Shown piece after piece: positions 10,801 through 21,097 of a stretch of DNA of 64,000 nucleotides. Below the pieces are notes generated by a model. That model saw only the letters and a list, made by a program, of their open reading frames with translations. It did not search any database and was not told where the DNA came from. Each line of letters starts with the position of its first letter. Within the stretch, counting starts at the first letter, position 1. A program made the position numbers and the translations under genes. Source of the DNA: Hibiscus mutabilis (lineage: Eukaryota; Streptophyta; Magnoliopsida; Malvales; Malvaceae); assembly GCA_019671005.1 (NCBI GenBank), contig CM033721.1, positions 52,060,864 through 52,124,863 on the forward strand, in the 5' to 3' direction.

Positions 10801-12537
10801 TTCCATTTTTTCTGCTGTTCTTAATTACTGAGTATTTATGATGAGCTACATTTTATTATTGGGTACTTTTAATTGTGAGGCTGTTTTGCCCTCATGGATA
10901 CTAGTGACTTAAATATTTGTTTTCACTATATTGCACACTAATCAACAAAGTAGCATCGTAACCATACTTTTTTTGAGCTCTGCTAGTCTAGAATTATGCA
11001 TATTGATATATAAATTTGGGGAAGAGAAAAGAAAGTATTCTTTCATCTGTTGTTGATATTTGTTTGAGATATCACTAATATGCATATCAGAGAAATGGAA
11101 AACATATAGCTATCTCTTTAAGTTATATCACAAAATAAGCTGTCTTATTCTTTCTCCGTATATCTCTACCAGCAACAGTTTGTTTCTTTCCTTGGCAACA
11201 GTGTGCATGCCAAATATAAAATCTTTCTTTCTGCCATGGACTATTTGCCATTTTCTCAAGGGGATGATTCAAAAGGAAGCTTTCAAGAAATTATTGAGAG
11301 GTATTGCCGTGTTTCTGAAGCATATATTTGAGGCATTTTTGATCCATTCATTTGAAAGAAAGTTGGCATGTTTTGGCATGAAAACAGGCTTTTGTCACGA
11401 TCACGAGAATCCACAGTTGGAAAATTTGATGAATCGTCTGATGTTGTGGAGCAACATAGGCTTCAGAGTCTTCAAAAGGCTTTGGTTGTTCAATGGCTCT
11501 GCTTTACACCTCCCTCCAAAATTACTGATGTTAAAGATGTTAGTGCCAAACTTCTTTTGCGAGCATTGATACATAGTATTTCTTTATTAAAGTTATTTTC
11601 AGAAATTAAATTTGGTTTTTTCTTATTTTTGTTGTACCATTTATAAATTTTGCTTCAACTAAGAAAGATTTTTATGCATTACTTCAAATTATCTCGGTTC
11701 TAGTTTAACCTGGTTTGTGAGGTTCTCTGTCGGACATTTAACCATTATTTCTTTCCACATAGCAATATATTATTCTGGGAGTTTGCTTTGATTTCTATGT
11801 GGAGAGTCCCGACAATGCCCATAGGTGCACATGAATTGCTTAGTTTTCTTGCCGAGCCTTTGAAAGCAGCTTTCTGAAACTCCTGAAACTTTTGAGGATT
11901 ATGTTTTCGAGAATTTGAAAGAGTTTCAAGACTGGGTATGGTTTTACTTTTGTACATACACATACTATTGCACTAGTAATTCTTAATTTACCTTCTTTTG
12001 TATGCTTATCCTCATTTACATTTTAAATAGAGTGAATACTACTCCTGTGATGCAAACATATCGCAACTGGCTCAAAATTGAATTAGAGAATGCTGATGTT
12101 TCCTCCAATGAACTTTCAGTAGAGGAAAAGCAAAGATCAATAATGGCAGCCCAAGAGACATTGAATTTATCTTTTTCATTGCTACTGAGTAAGTAAATTA
12201 GATTATCTTCTTCTATGCACTAAAAGCAGTCTTCTGATTGAATGAGATATTTTGATATATGATAGTTCTGTTTCCCTTTTGCTCTCACCATGTTGATGCC
12301 TTTGATGGTTAATGATCTTAACGTTTTATAATAGGGGAAAAAGACCCTTGGTTGATTTCTACGGTGGAGCATGTAAATGAAACAATGGAACCTTTATTTC
12401 TTGAATTGCATGCCACTGCAATGCTCCGCTTGCCTTTCGGTGAATCCATGTGTCTAGATGCTACCGTTTGTGCTACTTTAATGAGTGCACTTTACTCTTC
12501 AGCGACTGAGGAAGTTGTTCTAGAGCGTCAGTTAATG
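7862..12537 (+). pseudogene. NUP107: NUP107 exons, first block (13 segments)
   Basis: Thirteen exon segments keep the order and spacing of a plant NUP107 gene with short introns. Recognisable runs include PSIEALVKNGKNRSLQAIE (second), CSNLKRMLPICTDWE (third), KSWLEIQVDLELARSQPG (fourth), LLELIWSWVAPSEDDQN (sixth), QWLCFTPPSKITDVKD (tenth) and FLELHATAMLRLPFGES (thirteenth). Most junctions have GT and AG in the right phase. Exceptions are the fourth acceptor, where an upstream AG at 8769-8770 would add five in-frame residues, the fifth donor and the tenth donor. Frameshifts fall in the eleventh segment (an extra G near 11866) and the twelfth (an extra A near 12055). Confidence 0.88.
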
Positions 12538-12838
12538 GTATGCTTTTCTATCTTGTTATCCATTAAACGACATTCTTGCCCATGTGCAGATATTAAATTG
12601 TTCTCATATGCTACTGTTATTTTTGCAATTCCAAAGCCCGAATGATTTAGCTGCTTATAAAATGAGAGTTATATTTTCGTTATGTTTAACAATTAAATTC
12701 CAAGATATGCATCTCTCCAAAGGAAGTGTTGGAATTTGGATATTTGAAGGCTGTCAACTCCTCTTAGTCCTAGTGGTAATTGCATTGCTATGGATTTATA
12801 GGACATGGGATAATATCATTTATTGAAGTATTGCTTCT

Positions 12839-13067
12839 TGTAAGAAAATAGATTCATAAATTAGAAATATTACGTGTAATTAAATAGGATTTTGTGGATA
12901 TCTTCTAGTAGTTAAAATCCCTAACTTTAAGGGATTGTATATTTCCCTAGAATTAGTTATTTTTCTAACTTGAGAGTTACCTAAGTTAAGGATACAGCTT
13001 GTATATAAATATGTAACGAATCTTATAGAAAATAAGTCAATAACGGAGAATTACTCTACTTTTCACA
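12839..13067 (+). repeat. 5' LTR of copia element 1
   Basis: It starts TGTAAGAAAATAG and ends CTTTTCACA, and is followed at once by TGGTATCAAAGCTTGG, which serves as primer binding site. It pairs with 20560-20788. Confidence 0.9.
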
Positions 13068-13179
13068 TGGTATCAAAGCTTGGTTAGCTCTTTCCTGGGT
13101 CCTGTTAATCTTAGTCTAGCAACCTCATTTTTTTCCTAAAACCCTTCCCTTGAGTGTGTATTGTTAACCCAACAAAAAC

Positions 13180-14187
13180 ATGGATGAGGAGGTCGATATC
13201 AGCGATTCTGAGACTATGCAAGGAGTTACAGTGAATGAAGGGGGTTATTCTAATCCGATAGGTGACTTGCAAAATATACAAGTTGCCTATAGGTTGAATG
13301 GAAAAAACTACCTTAAATGGTCTCAGCTAGTTTGTACCTTTCTAAAGGGTAGAGGTAAGTTAAGTCATTTTCTTGGAACTGGACCTAAGAAGGGAGATCC
13401 TAAGTTTGATTCTTGGGATGAACATGATTCATTAGTAATGTCCTGGTTATGGAATTCTATGGTGCCAGAAATCAGTGATACATGCATGTTTCTCAATACA
13501 GCCCAAGAGATATGGGGGGCTGTAAAACAAACCTACTCAAAGGTTAAAGATGCTGCCCAAATCTATGAAGTCAAGACCAAGATTTCATCCACCATGCAGG
13601 GAAACAGGTCAATCATAGAATATTCTAACTTATTGCAGAACCTATGGCAGGAGATGGATCACTACCGGTGTATCCAAATGAAGTGTAGTGAAGATGCAAC
13701 AGTCCTAAAGAGGTTTGTTGAAAAAGATAGAATTTATGATTTTTTTGCTGGAGTAAATATTGAATTCGATGTAGTGAGAGTCCAGATTCTTGGAAAGGAG
13801 GATCTGCCCTCACTAAATGAAGCTATTGCAATCATTCGTGCCGAGGAAGGAAGAAGAGGAGTTATGATCGAAAGCAGTCAAGTGGAGAGTTCAGCATTAG
13901 TCACTAGAGCTGTAATCGAGGGAAAAACTGGTCTGGAACAGCAGATCACTAAAGATAATAAACCAGAAGCAGCAAAAACAGTGAACAGGGACTCTATGGT
14001 GTACCTATTGCAAGAAATTGCACCACACAAAGGAGAAGTGCTGGAGACTTCATGGGAAGCCACAAACAGCAAGCAAAAATTTTTCAGAGAGGGGGATCAT
14101 CAAGAGGACAAGGAAGAGCATATACAACCAAACAGTTGGTCGAGGACTCTCAAGAACAGCCTGTTGAGTTCAACAGAGAAGAAATAG
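13180..14187 (+). pseudogene. Copia element 1 gag
   Basis: An open stretch of 335 codons begins MDEEVDISDSETMQG. It carries the copia Gag signature region with YRLNGKNYLKWSQ near residue 38 and a UBN2-like segment with AAQIYEVKTKISSTMQGNRS. It ends before the protease frame, which overlaps it from 14052 in another phase, so a frameshift separates gag from pol here. I did not find a convincing CCHC knuckle. Its product would form virus-like particles around the element RNA in the cytoplasm. Confidence 0.8.
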
Positions 14188-15157
14188 AGAAACTGAAGAG
14201 CTTGCTGGGGTCTCTAGAAAAAACCTCCTCTACAGGTACATGTAGTCTGGTTTTCTCAGGTATTTCCTTTTCTCAGGACTCTAAAGCCTCGGATTTACCT
14301 ACCCAAAGCTCCTGGGTAATTGACTCAGGGGCTACAGATCACATGACCAATTCTTCACTCAGATTTATCGCTTATACACCCTGTCCTAGTAACAGAAAAA
14401 TAACAGTTGCAGATAGTACTATGATAACAGTGGCTGGTCAAGGGGATATTGTTACAAGTAAAACCCTTACACTAAAAAATGTCCTTCATATATCAAAACT
14501 ATTTACTAATCTTCTATCCATCCAGAAAATTACCAAGGACACTAACTGCAGTGTTCTTTTTCATCCTACTCAATGTGTTTTTCAGGAACAAGGAACGAGG
14601 AGGATGATTGGGCGTGCTAAAGAAGTAAATGGCCTTTATTACCTTGAAGATCCCAGTGGACAAGTCAGTGCCCTGAATTCCCCACCTTTTTCACTTGTAT
14701 TAGAATCTAAAACCAATAAAGACCAAATATGGCTTCATCACCTCCGCCTTGGTCACCCATCCTTTAAAGTTATAAGGCTTATGTTTCCCTCATTGTTTAA
14801 ATCCTTAAATATTGAAGAATTTCATTGTGACATGTGAACTTGCAAAGCATAAACGCACTTTTCCAGTGAGTACTTAAAAGGCCTCCAACCCTTTTACCCT
14901 CATTTACTGTGATGTTTGGGGGCCATCCACTATTCCAAATATAACTGGGGCTCGATGGTTTGTCTCATTCATAGATGATTCTTCTCGAGTGTCGTGGATA
15001 TTTCTCCTAAAACAGAAATCGAATGTAAGCTCTACCTTTAAAACCTTCTATACCATGATTAAAACTCTGTTTGGGGCAGACATAAAAAGGTTTCGATCAG
15101 ACAATGCTAAGGACTATTTCAACCAAGTCTTATCACCCTTTTTTCAAGAGAAAGACA
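14188..15157 (+). pseudogene. Copia element 1 protease, GAG-pre-integrase and first half of integrase
   Basis: The frame running from 14052 contains WVIDSGATDHMTNSS, the aspartic protease active site (DSGA) usual in copia, and later WLHHLRLGHPSF, the GAG-pre-integrase histidine motif. A stop at 14835-14837 ends it. Past the stop the integrase continues with YCDVWGPS, SFIDDSSRVSWIFLLK and FRSDNAKDYF, so two of the three catalytic aspartate/glutamate regions are visible. It is cut at 15157 by the nested element and resumes at 17929. Confidence 0.8.
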
Positions 15158-15541
15158 TGTAAGTTATCCAAGAAGTGTTAAAGCTTGAGGGGGAATGTAA
15201 GTTGACGAGAAGTGTTAGAGTTTAATTTAATGTGTAATTAGAGTTTATTTCTAAGTCAGCAGTTTAGATTTATTAGAAGTCTTATTTAAATTATGGATAA
15301 ATATTATTTAAATTATATATAAAAGTATAATTTTAGTTATATTAAAACTCTGTAATTGCCTATTTAAAGGCTCACCTTATACACATTTGATTAAGAAGAA
15401 TAAGAGAAAATACAGAGAAACATATTGTTCTCTGTTGAAAATATTATTTTTGTTCTATCGTTAAACTGTAGCTTTTCATATTTTATTGTTCATTGTTCAC
15501 CGACGTTCATCTTCTCCGGCCACCATGGCCCCTTTCTCATT
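15158..15541 (+). repeat. 5' LTR of the nested element
   Basis: 384 bp, starts TGTAAGTTATCC. Its last two bases read TT where the partner has CA, an otherwise near-perfect match. Confidence 0.88.
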
Positions 15542-15639
15542 TGGTAATCAGAGCCTTGGTTTAGGTGTTTGAAACAATTATCTTTTACTGTTGTTTTAGT
15601 AGTTGAGAAAAAAGAAAAAAATATAATTCTCTATATAGA

Positions 15640-16764
15640 TCCTGGAGACATCTCAAGAGACTTGAAGGTTGTGATCAACTACTCTTAAGATTCGGGACGA
15701 ATCGTTTTCAATAGAGGGAGAATGATACATGTATGGGGGGCTAAAATGATGCATTGTAGCCAAAGAGTTGAAGCTGTTTTATAAGTCTAGAATTTCAGCC
15801 GACTTGCATCGAATTTTCGGATGGGATCCGGGCACTTCTGAGTCTACATGTCTTCTTCAAACATATTCCTCTGTCTCTTAGCTTTCCAACGCATCTTGAA
15901 ACGCATCAATCCGACATCGGGATCTCAAGTTATGTCCATTTTAGTGAAGACTGTGCAAGCAGAAATCTCTATACGATTTTATCACGGGAAATATTATTTA
16001 TTACGAATTTTCAATAATTTTATTGATTATTTGTACTTAAATTTAATCTAGGATTCTTTATGAAGATATTTAGATGATTTAAGATTAGATTTGTTATTTA
16101 TTTATTAGTTTTTTAGGTTAGATAAAATATGTTTATTTATTTTATTATTATCTTTACTTTTCCTAATTTAAGTTGAACTTTTCATTTGTAGACTATTTAA
16201 AGGCATATTTGCTTCACTAATAAGAACAACATCATCAATTTATGAGTTGCAAAAAACCTTTGGCCATGGGCCATTTTATTTTCAAGGTAGATAGATTTGC
16301 CTTGTTATTTTTCGTATCAAAAGTCTTCTTCAACGTAAGTTCGTCAAGTTCTTGTGATGGAGATCATCTTCGCACTCTTGCTTGCCTAGGTAAATGCATC
16401 TAGGAGGGTGGGTTAGAGCCGCTTGAGGTTGCTTGCTTAGATAATCGCGTCTAAGAGGGTGCCGAAGACAAAATATCCTACAACATCTATCTCGTCATCA
16501 TCCATTCATCGGAGAGATTCGTGCCGTTTGCAGGTGTTTGCCTATTCAATTTCGATTAGGAGGGTGCCAAGGACAAATCTATCCAACACCGCCACCTCAA
16601 ATTCATTCTATCTCGTTTTTACATCAAGATCATGCTTTATTATCGGTTTGTTGAACGTGGAGTTTGGGGTTTTCTCAGATCATATTAGCGAGTTTGCTAG
16701 ATTAATTGTGATCTAGAGGGTTCCTAGATTTTGAGGTAATTCTTGAATCCTGGCTTCCGTATCA
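15640..16764 (+). repeat. Gypsy 3' internal end plus LTR-like sequence inside the nested element
   Basis: From 15723 the sequence begins TGATACATGTATGG and follows the solo LTR at 47316-48402 nearly identically for about 700 bp, then diverges. Just before it, 15640-15722 resembles the 3' internal end of the short gypsy element at 1397-1460 read on the minus strand, including a purine-rich tract GAGGGAGAA. So this is a gypsy 3' end with its LTR, not a solo LTR. The right end near 16764 (TATCA) is an estimate; I found no target duplication. Confidence 0.6.
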
Positions 16765-16770
16765 ATCTAA

Positions 16771-16942
16771 CCTTTCCATCTTTTACAATGGATGGCTAAG
16801 ATAGAACCATATAGTTTTTAAGGCTAAACTATAACCTTTCTCTATCTTTTACAATGGATGGCTAAGATAGAACCAAATAGTTTTTAAGGCTAAACTATAA
16901 CCTTTTCATATTTCTTTTTGATTGGCTAAGATAGAACCATTA
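16771..16942. repeat. 66-bp tandem repeat, about 2.4 copies
   Basis: The unit includes CTTTTACAATGGATGGCTAA and a block AAGGCTAAACTATAACC. Copies start at 16780 and 16846 (period 66), with a partial third ending AGATAGAACCA near 16940. Confidence 0.8.
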
Positions 16943-17197
16943 AATAGAGAACAAAATAATAAAATTAAACGAGTAGAAATTTCACCATAGATGTAAGATT
17001 CCAATGAGGGAGAAGTCGAGGAACGAGTGTGGCCTAATGATAGCAGCAGAAAAGAAAAACGACGTGCATCTGAAAAATTAGATCGTCGATCTGTTTCAGA
17101 TTAGATGTGACATCAGTGGTGACGATATCAAGATCGTTGTTGGCTCATGATACCATGTGATCATTGTTGAATGGAAGCAACTACTTAGTCCGTGAAT

Positions 17198-17345
17198 GAC
17201 AGAAAAAGCTGGAAGACATCTCAGAAGATGCAAAAACCTAAAAAAGATCATCACTGACAGAGAAAAGCTGGAAGACATCTAAGGAGGGTGCAAAAACCAA
17301 TAACAACAAAGAAAGTTGGTAGACATCTCAAGAATGATGCGAAAC
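17198..17345. repeat. Diverged tandem repeat with GGAAGACATCT core
   Basis: Three units each carry a variant of AAGCTGGAAGACATCT followed by a GATGCAAAAACC-like block. A further single copy of the core (GGAGACATCTCAAGA) occurs at about 15645, which suggests internal duplication within the nested element. Confidence 0.55.
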
Positions 17346-17539
17346 CAAGAACACTTTGTTTGCAAATTTTCAACAATGGCCGTTCAAAGAACAACATGAT
17401 TATGACCTAGTTGTTCAACGCAATGGCTCCCAAAAAAGGGAGATTCTTTCTCTAAGAAACAACAAGAAATATGAGTAGGCGTCACATCCAAGATCCAAGC
17501 TGGTGCTCTACTACGTTTGCTCACCACTTGAGAGGGGAG

Positions 17540-17923
17540 TGTAAGTTATCCAAGAAGTGTTAAAGCTTGAGGGGGAATGTAAGTTGACGAGAAGTGTTAG
17601 AGTTTAATTTAATGTGTAATTAGAGTTTATTTCTAAGTCAGCAGTTTAGATTTATTAGAAGTCTTATTTAAATTATGGATAAATATTATTTAAATTATAT
17701 ATAAAAGTATAATTTTAGTTATATTAAAACTCTGTAATTGCCTATTTAAAGGCTCACCTTATACACATTTGATTAAGAAGAATAAGAGAAAATACAGAGA
17801 AACACATTGTTCTCTGTTGAAAATATTATTTTTGTTCTATCGTTAAACTGTAGCTTTTCATATTTTATTGTTCATTGTTCACCGACGTTCATCTTCTCCG
17901 GCCACCATGGCCCCTTTCTCACA
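17540..17923 (+). repeat. 3' LTR of the nested element
   Basis: 384 bp, starts TGTAAGTTATCC after GAGAGGGGAG and ends CTCACA directly before the AGACA target copy. Confidence 0.88.
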
Positions 17924-17928
17924 AGACA

Positions 17929-18460
17929 TCATACATGAATCCTCTTGTGTGAATACCCCTCAACAGAACGGTGTGGCAGAAAGAAAGAATGGCCATGTCC
18001 TTGCCATAATAAGAGCCCTTTTGTTTCAAAAAAATGTCCCTAAACAGTATTGGGGGGAAGCTGTGTTAACTGCCACTTATATGATAAACAGACTACCCAC
18101 TAAAGTCCTTGAATCTCAAAGCCCTATTCAAATCCTAACCAATTTCTTCCCAAATTTTAGTCCCTCACTTACCTTAAACCTAAAATATTTGGTTGTGTTG
18201 CCTTTGTTCATATACACTCTCAAAATAGGGGTAAGCTTGATCCAAGGGCATTAAACTGTATCTTTGTTGGTTACTCTTCCATTCAAAAGGGATACAAGTG
18301 CTATTATCCACCTACAAGGAAACATTTCATTTCTGCTGATGTTACCTTTGCAGAAAAGGAAAACTATTTTACTCGCCCTTATCTTCAGGGGGAGATTTCA
18401 TTCAGGGAAGATAAGGACAAAGATTGTTTCCTACTTCAGCCTCCCATTGACTTCCCTGCA
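17929..18460 (+). pseudogene. Copia element 1 integrase, second half
   Basis: The integrase resumes after the nested element with SSCVNTPQQNGVAERKNGH, which holds the third catalytic glutamate, then ATYMINRLPTKVL. The frame breaks near 18200, and the end of integrase continues in another phase with a GYSSIQKGYKCY-like region. Confidence 0.75.
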
Positions 18461-18469
18461 CCAACTCAG

Positions 18470-18664
18470 CAGCAGCCTATTCCTGTCCAACAGCCTATTT
18501 TTGACCAACAACATCTTATTCCTGTCCAACAGCCTGTTTTTGATCAGTAGCAGCCTATTCCTATCCAACAACCTGTTTTTGACCACCAACAGCCTATTCT
18601 TGTCCAACAACCTGTTTTTAACCACCAGCAGCCTATTCCTGTCCAACAGCCTATTTTTTACCAG
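18470..18664 (+). repeat. 39-bp coding tandem repeat in the integrase-RT linker
   Basis: Five consecutive 39-bp units encode QQPIPVQQPIFDQ and variants (18470, 18509, 18548, 18587, 18626). The third unit begins with TAG in place of CAG, so the linker is interrupted there. The array lies between integrase and reverse transcriptase, where copia polyproteins are usually variable and low in complexity. Confidence 0.88.
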
Positions 18665-18751
18665 CCTACAACCTTATAATCTGATCCTACCACCTTACAA
18701 TCTGATCCTAACACCCCTCAACCAAAGACTCGGGACACTACTCGTCCACTG

Positions 18752-20552
18752 TTGGTCTACTCAAGGAAGAAGGCACCAGTGCAGGTTCAATCATCCTCAT
18801 CTCCTATACAAACCGAGGTAACTACTGAATCCATCTTTGATCCAAATACCACTGAAAACTATGATTCTGTTTATGATCACAGGGATTTTAATTTTCCTAT
18901 TGCAATTAGAAAAAGAAAAAGAACTTGCACCACAAAAAACCCTCGTTACCTATTCATGTCCTACAGGAACTTATCTCAACCACAAGGCCTTCCTTATTAG
19001 CCTAAATACCATTGCCATTCCTAAAACTGTGTCCGAGGCATTAGAAAATGAGAATTGGAAGAATGCCATGCAAGTTGAAATGGAAGCACTAGAGAAGAAC
19101 AAGACATGAGACTTGGTAAAATTGCCATAAGGGAAAAAACAGTGGGGTGCAGATGGGTGTTTACAGTAAAGTACAATTCAGATGGTTCTTTAGAGAGGTA
19201 CAAAGCAAGGTTAGTGGCTAAGGCGTGCTCTCAAACCTATGGGATAGACTATCTTGAGACATTTGCTCCTGTTGCAAAGATGAATACTGTGAGAATTTTA
19301 TTGTCATTAGCTGCCAATCAAGGATGGAAATTACAACAGTATGACATTAAGAATGTTTTTTTGCATGGGGATCTTGAGGAGGAAGTGTACATGGATATCC
19401 CACTTGGATTTAGTCCAAGTGCTGGACAAGCAGTGTGCAAATTAAAAAAGGCCCTTTATGGGCTAAAGCAGTCCCCAAGAGCCTGGTTTGGAAGATTTAT
19501 CAAAGTAATGCTGAGACTAAGCTACAAACAGAGTCAAGGTGATCATACTTTATTTGTGAAACATTCCTCTTCAGGGGGAGTTACTATTTTATTAGTCTAT
19601 GTAGATGATATCATAGTTATAGGGGATGATTTGAAAGGAATTGATGACCTAAAGAAGTGTTTGGTGAAGGAGTTTGAAGTCAAAGATCTTGGAAGACTAA
19701 AATACTTTCTTGGTATTGAAGAGGCATATTCACAGCAAGAGGTCTTCATATCTCAACAGAAATACACCCTAGACTTGTTGACAGAAACTGGCAAACTAGG
19801 GTGCAGACCAGCAGAAACACCAATAGAAGTTAATCACAAACTTGGAGATACAATAGAGGATGCAGCAGTGGACAGAAGCTCATATCAGAGACTTGTGGGA
19901 AGATTGATTTACTTATCACACACTAGACCAGCCATTGCCTATGCAGTTGGGGTTGTGAGCCAATTCATGCACAACCCTAAAGAATCACACCTAAGGGCTG
20001 TGACTCAAATTCTACAGTATTTAAAGGGCACACCAGACAGAGGAGTTATATTTAAAAAAGGAGGAAATTTGACATTGGAAGTCTATACTGATGCAGACTA
20101 TGCAGGGTCCGTGGTTGATAGAAGATCAACATCAGGATATTGCACCTTTCTGGGAGGAAATCTAGTGACATGGAGAAGCAAAAAGTAGAATGTTGTGGCG
20201 AGATCCAGTGCAGAAGCTGAGTTTAGAGCAATGGCACTTGGGATATGTGAATTGTTATGGCTAAAGTTTATTTTGGAGGATTTAAAGATCAAATGGGAAG
20301 GCCCAATGAAGTTGTACTGTGATAATAAATCAACAATCAATATTGCTCATAATCCAGTTCAACATGATAAGACAACATATTGAAGTGGATAGACATTTCA
20401 TAAAGGAGAAACTTGACAGTGGACTAATTTGTACTCCCTATGTGTCCAGTGGAGAACAAGTTGCAGATATACTTACCAAGGGGCTACCTGGGAAGTATTT
20501 TCAGAAGTTAACAAGCAAGCTGGAGATGGAGGACATCCATTCCCCAGCTTGA
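18752..20552 (+). pseudogene. Copia element 1 reverse transcriptase and RNase H
   Basis: The region holds the full RVT_2 order: CRWVFTVKYNSDGSLERYKA, LVAKACSQTYGIDYLETFAP, QYDIKNVFLHGDLEEEVYMD, KKALYGLKQSPRAWF and the catalytic LLVYVDDIIVIG, then the RNase H part with YTDADYAGSVVDRRSTSGYC and ARSSAEAEFRAMA. In-frame stops occur at 19107 (TGA for an expected TGG), 19128 (TAA for CAA) and 20186 (TAG for CAG), and the last part continues in another phase to about 20550. The purine tract GAGGGGGAG precedes the right LTR. The copy cannot encode active enzyme. Confidence 0.88.
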
Positions 20553-20559
20553 GGGGGAG

Positions 20560-20788
20560 TGTCAGAAAATAGATTCATAAATTAGAAATATTATGTATAA
20601 TTAGATAGGATTTTGTGGATATCTTCTAGTAGTTACAATCCCTAACTTTAAGGGATTGTATCTTTCCCTAGAATTAGTTACTTTCCTAACTTGAGAGTTA
20701 CCTAAGTTAAGGATACAGCATGTATATAAATATGTAACGAATCTTACAGAAAATAAGTCAATAACAGAGAATTGCTCTACTTTTCACA
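20560..20788 (+). repeat. 3' LTR of copia element 1
   Basis: 229 bp, starts TGTCAGAAAATAG and ends CTTTTCACA. It is followed by a second primer site rather than by host intron. Confidence 0.9.
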
Positions 20789-21019
20789 TGGTATCAGAGC
20801 TTGGTTAGCTCTTTCCTGGGTCCTATTAATCTTCGTCTAGCAACCTCCTTTTTTTCCTAAAGTCTTAACCCAACAAAAAACATGGATGAGGAGGTCGATA
20901 CCAGCAATTCTGAGACTATGCAAGGAGTTATAGTGAATGAAGGGAGTTATTCTAATCCGATAGGTGACTTGCAAAATATACAAGCTGCCTATAGGTTGAA
21001 TGGAAAAAACTACCTTAAA
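20789..21019 (+). repeat. Truncated second copy of copia element 1 internal region
   Basis: This repeats 13068-13315 (primer site, leader and gag start) with a small deletion in the leader, up to CTACCTTAAA. There the match stops and the NUP107 intron resumes about 80 bp before the 21098 exon. Confidence 0.85.
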
Positions 21020-21097
21020 AAACTATCTTAGTGAGCTTAGGTTAATGAAATTTTGTTTGTAATATTTTCCATTTTCATGGTATTTTTTATGGGGCAG

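Larger units (their letters stand above)
15158..17923 (+). mobile_element. Small LTR element nested in copia element 1
   Basis: LTRs of 384 bp lie at 15158-15541 and 17540-17923, both starting TGTAAGTTATCC. The 5-bp sequence AGACA flanks the insertion (15153-15157 and 17924-17928), and the host integrase frame rejoins cleanly across it. A primer site TGGTAATCAGAGCC (15542-15555) follows the left LTR and a purine run GAGAGGGGAG precedes the right one. By eye the LTRs differ at only about three positions. No open frame for any retrotransposon protein is present. The inside holds a captured gypsy 3' end with LTR and two small tandem repeats. It is a non-autonomous passenger. Confidence 0.88.
12839..21019 (+). 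mobile_element. Copia element 1 in a NUP107 intron, with extra truncated second unit
   Basis: Matching 229-bp LTRs lie at 12839-13067 and 20560-20788, both followed by a methionine-tRNA type primer site (TGGTATCAAAGC or TGGTATCAGAGC). The internal order is gag, protease, integrase, reverse transcriptase, RNase H, as in Ty1/copia. By eye the LTRs differ at about 12 of 229 positions, so the insertion is not recent. After the right LTR the sequence does not return to the intron: it repeats the primer site and start of gag (20789-21019) before breaking off. The element is interrupted by another LTR element at 15158-17923 and carries several in-frame stops. Confidence 0.9.

Noticed and set aside
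11060..11646. Two long overlapping plus-strand open frames
   Set aside because: They run through introns; the real signal is the NUP107 exons at 11202-11300 and 11388-11576 in their own phases.
18431..18646. Minus-strand frame with repeated NRLL units
   Set aside because: It is a mirror of the 39-bp tandem repeat encoding the Q/P-rich linker on the plus strand.
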